Assembly: GCA_024803745.1 (NCBI GenBank)
Contig: JANJXV010000016.1
Location: forward strand, 39,041,001-39,105,000
Source: Megascapheus bottae
Taxonomy: Eukaryota; Chordata; Mammalia; Rodentia; Geomyidae
Direction of reading: 5' to 3'
Length of the DNA: 64,000 bases
The translations under genes were made by a program, and so were the position numbers. The notes beneath the pieces were generated by a model. The model saw nothing but the letters and a program-made list of their open reading frames with translations. It was not told the origin of the DNA and ran no database searches. Shown piece after piece: positions 58,546-64,000 of this stretch. How positions within the stretch are numbered: position 1 is the first letter of the stretch; every line of letters begins with the position of its first letter.

Positions 58546-58592
58546 AGGGTCCTCAGATCTCAGCCTCTGAATAGCTAGGATTACAGATTTCA
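58546..58592 (-). repeat. 7SL-type SINE scrap
   Basis: gtcctcagatctcagcctct and gaatagctaggattacag match the head of the composite SINEs in minus orientation. Confidence 0.6.
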
Positions 58593-60649
58593 AGACGAAA
58601 ATATAAATGACTACCTGTTAATTCCTTTGCTGTGCTGTTACAAATATCAAAATATTCACATAAACCTTTCCATGATTAAATATATGCTTTATACAGCTGG
58701 AAAATTGCAAGTCATCTAATTCACCAATTTATAAAATTCATCTGAAAAGATCAGGTATTTTCACATGAAAATTTTTCCCTAATTCTATAAAAATTTCAAT
58801 AACGAGACTTGTAAGAGAAAAACATTCTGTTAAGGATTTTATTGTTCTTAAATTTTAAGTTTCTATAACTCCCTGACCTGAATTTTAAAAATGATACCTG
58901 ACAATTAAATAAGCACAGTGCCTTTCAAGAGAGAACCAATTTAAAGTCACCCAAATCCACCTATTTTACAGAAGGCGAATAGTCACAGAATGCAGTGCAT
59001 AAGAACTACCTAAAAGCCTCATGGAGGAACTGAAATCTGCCCAAGAGAAATGAATTTCTATTAAAACAGAGCAGCGTATTTACCTGTACTGATTGCCAAC
59101 TCTCCTTGGAGATAACTTCTTTTCAAGTAGTAGTGATGAGTTCTTTTTACTGAAAAATGCTTTACTTTTGCTCCTAAAAATACTTTTCCTTGCTTTACAG
59201 CAATATCCATAGAGAAATAAAAGATACTTTGTGTGACATTACATTGCATCTGGCATTCAAGGACACTGTGATGATTTGTGAATTAAATAGAATTAAAACT
59301 TTTTTTCCCTAGGTAAAATAGAAAGCTTGAACAACTTCTGTGTTTCTATTCTTTGTACATATTTCCTCATCAAGGCTAGAAATGACAGCAAAGAGATTAA
59401 GCAAACATATTTAAAACTTCTCAGTTCTAAATCATTCACTATTTGTATTATATATATAAATGCAGATTAATTAGATCAGTGAATTGAAACATCCAAATAT
59501 AAATCATTAATAAATTTAGAATATCTGAAAGTATGGGAGAATATTACCCTTAATAAAATCATTATATTTTCTCAACTATAGAAATTATCTATATATACCA
59601 TGTTTAAAATACATAGTAAAGATCATCCAAATGTAAAAGATAATTTAAGATTTGTCACAGATTTGTGAAAAGTAGTTTTATTCCTCTAGTCTCCAGATGT
59701 TGAAAGGAAACATAATATTTTAAACACTCAAATAATGAAAACAAGAAAACATTGCTAAGTTTCTTAATGTATTAAACACCTCAGGAATAGTAAATGAAGG
59801 AGAAAAGCTAGATGGAAAATACTCATGTATTTATGAATATGTAGGTGTGTACAGGTATATAAGTTCACAAAACAAAGTATGCATGCATATATGTGAACTT
59901 AACTATTATACTGGTATCTAATAGGCATAAGTCAAATAGCTTATATTTTATAGTTTAAGTTGCCAAATTATTAAACACCACCTTTTCAAAATTCAGTTCT
60001 CAATTTTACCTCAGAGATAAAATGCAGTTATTGAGAGCTGTAGACTTTTTCCCTTGAACATTATAAATCTAAAATAGCAAGTTATTTGAAATTTTCCAAA
60101 GCATGAGATTATTACTCCCCTGTTTTCTGGGGGTGATTTGCTTTCTTAAAGTTCAGGAAAAATGAGTGGCCCCTTTTATTTAAAATACTGACTTAAGTTT
60201 ATAAGACTCCATGTAATTAAAATGTGTCCAAAAGTCCATAAAGGGTTTATATTTACTCCTGGAAAGAAAGCTGTTGAATTTTGTCAGTACTTTATTTTTT
60301 GTCAAACCCTCTATTACATTCAAAAACCAATTTCACAAATATGTATTGCAGGTGTTTCTTGCTTTTAATATGAAAGGAGTTGTTCTGTTTGCATTACAGA
60401 AGATTCTTTGAAGTTGTGATTATCTGTCTTTTTTTCTTGATGTGCAGTCTCTTACACACTGAACTTACAGCACTTTTGTGCTAATTCACATGGCACAATT
60501 CAGGATTCCTCACTACAAATCTATTAAAAGTGTACTGATGTGCTTTGAGCATTCCCACAGGTATCGTTGCACCCTTACTTTCAAAATGTACCTGTAATTT
60601 TGTCTGTCCATTTCTTTTTGTTTTTATTTTGTGTTTCCTTGTTGTGTGA

Positions 60650-60750
60650 AAGAGTAATGATACATATCTCAGACTAGCCTGAAACTGGTTGTGCAGCTCA
60701 GTGTCAGCCTTTCCAAATGATTAAGATTTCAGGCTATTGCTACAGCACTG
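60650..60750 (-). repeat. Degenerate B1-like relic
   Basis: cagactagcctgaaactgg, gtgcagctcagtgtcagcct and attaagatttcaggctattg follow the minus-strand order of B1. Strongly diverged. Confidence 0.4.
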
Positions 60751-61879
60751 AAAAAAATGCTAATTTTTTCAAACTTTATTATTTAATTTTAAGAAAATAT
60801 GAAATAATATTATTTCATTTTTTAAATTAAACATCATTTGAAAGCAACAGAAACCCCTTTGAAAGCATTTGTGATAGATGGTAAGATCTCAGAGATATAA
60901 AGCATATAGCAGGAGCATGTGTCTACTCAAAACTGCTGAATAGTTTGTGTTGTCTGAGCAGAGCTTAGGATCCTTTGAAGACATGTTATCTTAGGTTTTT
61001 TCCATTTTGCACACTTTGGAAAATTTAAATTAGAGGAAATCTACAAGTACTCTGGACAACAATCAGGCTGCTCTTTTGAACCTCTAAAGCAAGCATCAAA
61101 TGTACATAGAAAGAAGAGGTGATAATTTAGTTGGCAATTATCAACAGCAAGTTTGTGTTTTACAAGATGCCCTGACCACTGAACAACACGGAATGTAGAC
61201 TCTTCACACATTCCATGACTCTTTTTAAGTGTTGGACTCTGTCCTTTATGTGAGATTTATACACTCCAGCCTCTGCAAATACTTCATACGAAGAAAGTGT
61301 GGTTTTTATGTCACAAAAATGTGTGAAAGAAGAGCTAAGTTTAATAAATGATGCAAATTATATTCTAGAACTTGCCTTGTAATGCCTTCCTGTAACAGAA
61401 CAAAGAGATCACCACACTCTCAAATGTTGTGAAAAGAATAATTCAGAATTTTTCAAATAGTCCTTTTAAGAAAATTAGATAATTGTGTTCTTGTTATATC
61501 TTTAAATGCTGGATGAAATAATTCAAATTTATTTTTCTACATACATGACTTAATTCTTAATGATCTGTACATAAGAAAATTTGACTAACCAGACACAGGG
61601 CAAATTATGACCACATTATGAATTCATTAATTGATTTTACCAATTTATCAAGAAGGTGGTAATAGAAAAATACTCATATTTAACAGAAAACTCAGAGAAA
61701 CTGTACATATACACCATAACACACATACCATGTATAATATATACCATACATTTGTCTGTATATGTGTTTATGACATACTTTACAAAACTATTTTGCATAT
61801 ATATTTTGTATGCAAATATGATAATTATCACACAAAACAACAAAGAAGCAAGATGTTTGATTTATGTTATTTCTGCTTC

Positions 61880-63960
61880 ACTCTGCTCAACGGAAAAGAC
61901 CAACTCAAGGAAGGAAAGATTCCGCTCCTCATTGCTTAGTCCAGACTGGGATAGGACATGAGGGCAGTGGAAGCAAATTTATCTCCTGGTAAACAAGAAG
62001 ACAGGATGAAATAAACACCTGATAAAGCCTTTAAGGTTATCCTCTCTAGGAGTAGCCTCTTGTGTAGGCGCCACCCCCTAATGAAGCCACAGGCTTCTAA
62101 AATCCCAACACTAGAAGTGTACCAAACACAGGAATTGAGGGAGACATTGCATATGCATTCTGTCCTTATGGCATGGAAACCCATCACTATCTCATGATAC
62201 AAACCTGTTCTTCCAGGGTCCTCAAAGTTTCCACAGTTCTAACATCAAGTCCAGATTCAAAGGCTTTTGAGTTTCATGGCAAACTATTAATCTTGAGTTC
62301 CTATAAATCAAAAGGAAATTGATATTTTGCTGAGGAACAATGGCACAGAAAAATAAATGCATTATACGGAAGGAGGATTTGGAAAGGAAAGAGAGCAGGG
62401 CATGCCATATTTGGGCAACATGGTTTATTTGATGTAAGATTCGGTGTTCTTGGGCAATTCTGTTCCTATGGCCCTTGTATCTGAGCCCACATGGCCCCTT
62501 TCTCTTGCTTCTTGGCTTTCCATATCCTCAGTAGTCAGCGCGCTCATGGAATCTGCAACATGTTTGGGTATCCGTGTTGGCTTAGTGTTCAGCCTCATAA
62601 TGTCACACTGTCCTAGAAGAAGACTCTGAGGACTCTGAGCTCGTTGCACATTACTTGATCTTCCAGGTTTTTCATTTGCAATGTGGGCAGAAGCTTCCAT
62701 AGGCCTGCCATTCTTGCTTTCTTCATGCTTTTAAAATCTGCATGCAAGGACAGACCAAACTGCTCCTGGCTCAAGCCATCGGTATCATGATATCAGAGTA
62801 CCTTGATGGCTGAACAAGGTCAAATGATTCCTGGTGAAACAACTTTTCATACTTTCCCAAGCCAGCAAGGTGCACCAGAGGTCCCCATTCTCAAAATAAC
62901 ATCGTTCCATCGGGTTTCCTAATTCATGCTACATCATGGGTGGATCCAACCTATTTCTGAGGCAGCTCAGGCATCTTTCACATTGTCTCAAGTGTTCATC
63001 TTATGTCACAAGTTATACGTCTCTACATAAACCAGGTCTATTCCAACACTGTAACTTTGACCTCCATCCCTACCTTCTTGCAAACAGTGCCTTCAGAGCC
63101 CCAACATTAGCCCGGCCTTTCTAAGAATCGCAGCTTTTCCAGATCTTTCTACAGTGGCTTTTTGCTGCCCAGTCTTAGTGTTAAACTATTTAAAAGCAGT
63201 TAGCAATACTCATGCCACAGCCTGAATGTTGGTCTGCCTTATAACTTCCTCCACGTCATCAGTCATTCCATCACCTCTTTCAACTCATTTTAAGAAAGGT
63301 CTCAGAAAATGGACAATGTGCAGCCAGCTCTTTGACAGATGTGACTGGAATGGCACCTACTACAATTCCCAGTGGAGTCCTGGTTTTTGTTTGAGGCGTC
63401 AGGAGTCTGGATTTCATTTTGTCCCTTCCTATCAGCATTCTGGTCTCCCGAGCTCACACAAAATTGTGCCCATAAAACGTTTTAGAAATTTTCTAATAAC
63501 ATTCCTTTTCGGAATTCCTCTCAAAAAGTTTTTGAAGCGGCTCAGCACATAAAAGTACAGGGACAGCCCCAACTCTTGCTTATGTTTTTCTGTACTAGTC
63601 ACATTCATTTTGTTGTGACCAAAATGCTTGAAAGTACAACTTAAAGAGGAAATATATATATATATATAGTCCCTTATTATTTCAGAGGGTTTATTTCCTG
63701 GTTTCGGGCCTTATGTACTTGAGTAGTGAAACATCATGGCAGTAGACTCAATTGAAATGCTTCTTCAAGCAGAGAGAGATGTGAACTGGTGGAAGAGGGT
63801 ACAGATCTCAAAGCCACAGCCATACAAGATCTACTTCCTATAGCTTCCCTCCCCTCAAGGGTTCACAGCCCCAGAATGTAAGGCCACCAGCTGAGAACTC
63901 TACCCAAGCCCCAGGAGCTCACTTCAGATGAAAGAAATAATATTATAGGGCCTTATGAAG
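61880..63960. mobile_element. Probable decayed LTR-retrotransposon block
   Basis: About 2 kb with base composition unlike its AT-rich surroundings. The ends have an LTR-like flavour of the MaLR/ERVL sort: cccaacactagaagtgtacc with a nearby gagacatt at the left; gttgtgaccaaaatgcttga and aacatcatggcagtag at the right. The middle has weakly coding-like open stretches (minus 62425-62700, plus 63226-63552) that match no protein I know. The family name is from memory of similar rodent repeats and is uncertain. Confidence 0.35.
63649..63668. repeat. (TA)n microsatellite
   Basis: About 20 bases of alternating AT. Confidence 0.9.
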
Positions 63961-64000
63961 TGAAGTGCTGGGACCCCTGTTGAATTTTAATTATGTGTGT

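Larger units (their letters stand above)
56189..61880. other. AT-rich intergenic stretch
   Basis: No supported gene. It contains a Geo-like fragment (57965-58012), a 7SL scrap (58546-58592), a weak B1-like relic (60650-60750) and a candidate AATAAA at 56926. Nothing else recognised. Confidence 0.6.

Noticed and set aside
1..64000. CRISPR array, bacterial operon, phage or integron features
   Set aside because: No spaced identical repeats with unique spacers and no dense coding; exon structure and SINE/L1 content are those of a mammalian chromosome.

Overview
This is mammalian, rodent-like nuclear DNA. It holds the 3' two-thirds of one split gene on the + strand, a type II classical cadherin that I identify as CDH7 (cadherin-7), followed by a long stretch downstream of its stop codon. 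The gene call rests on eight exons whose lengths (168, 188, 254, 137, 122, 118, 252 bp and a terminal coding exon of 494 bp including the stop) match the type II cadherin exon pattern (exons 5-12). All junctions are GT-AG and in phase, and the joined protein reads as CDH7. The host is most likely a geomyoid rodent (kangaroo rat, pocket mouse or pocket gopher). The evidence is a recurrent dimeric SINE with an ID-like tRNA-Ala-derived left half and a distinct right half, which matches the published IDL-Geo family restricted to Geomyoidea.

Layout: 1-1347 is the 5' end of a minus-strand betaretrovirus-like endogenous provirus (LTR, tRNA-Lys3 primer site, leader with splice donor, gag open to the window edge). 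1348-8481 is CDH7 intron 4 with a twin-primed L1 (2104-4322) and several SINEs. 8482-39794 carries exons 5-11 separated by introns of 0.65 to 14 kb. 39795-49862 is intron 11. 49863-50356 is the terminal coding exon, inside a strikingly CpG-rich island. 50357 to roughly 52-57 kb is probably 3'UTR of uncertain end. The remainder is AT-rich intergenic DNA ending in a compositionally different, probably LTR-retrotransposon-derived block (about 61.9-64.0 kb).

Only one host gene is supported. Its product is a calcium-dependent adhesion receptor at the plasma membrane: the exons here encode the end of EC2, all of EC3-EC5, the membrane span, and the p120- and beta-catenin-binding tail. The promoter, signal peptide, EC1 and the first part of EC2 lie upstream of the window. 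I found no CRISPR array, operon or other undescribed multi-gene system. The notable signals are mobile-element structures, the CpG-rich last exon and a few unexplained local duplications.
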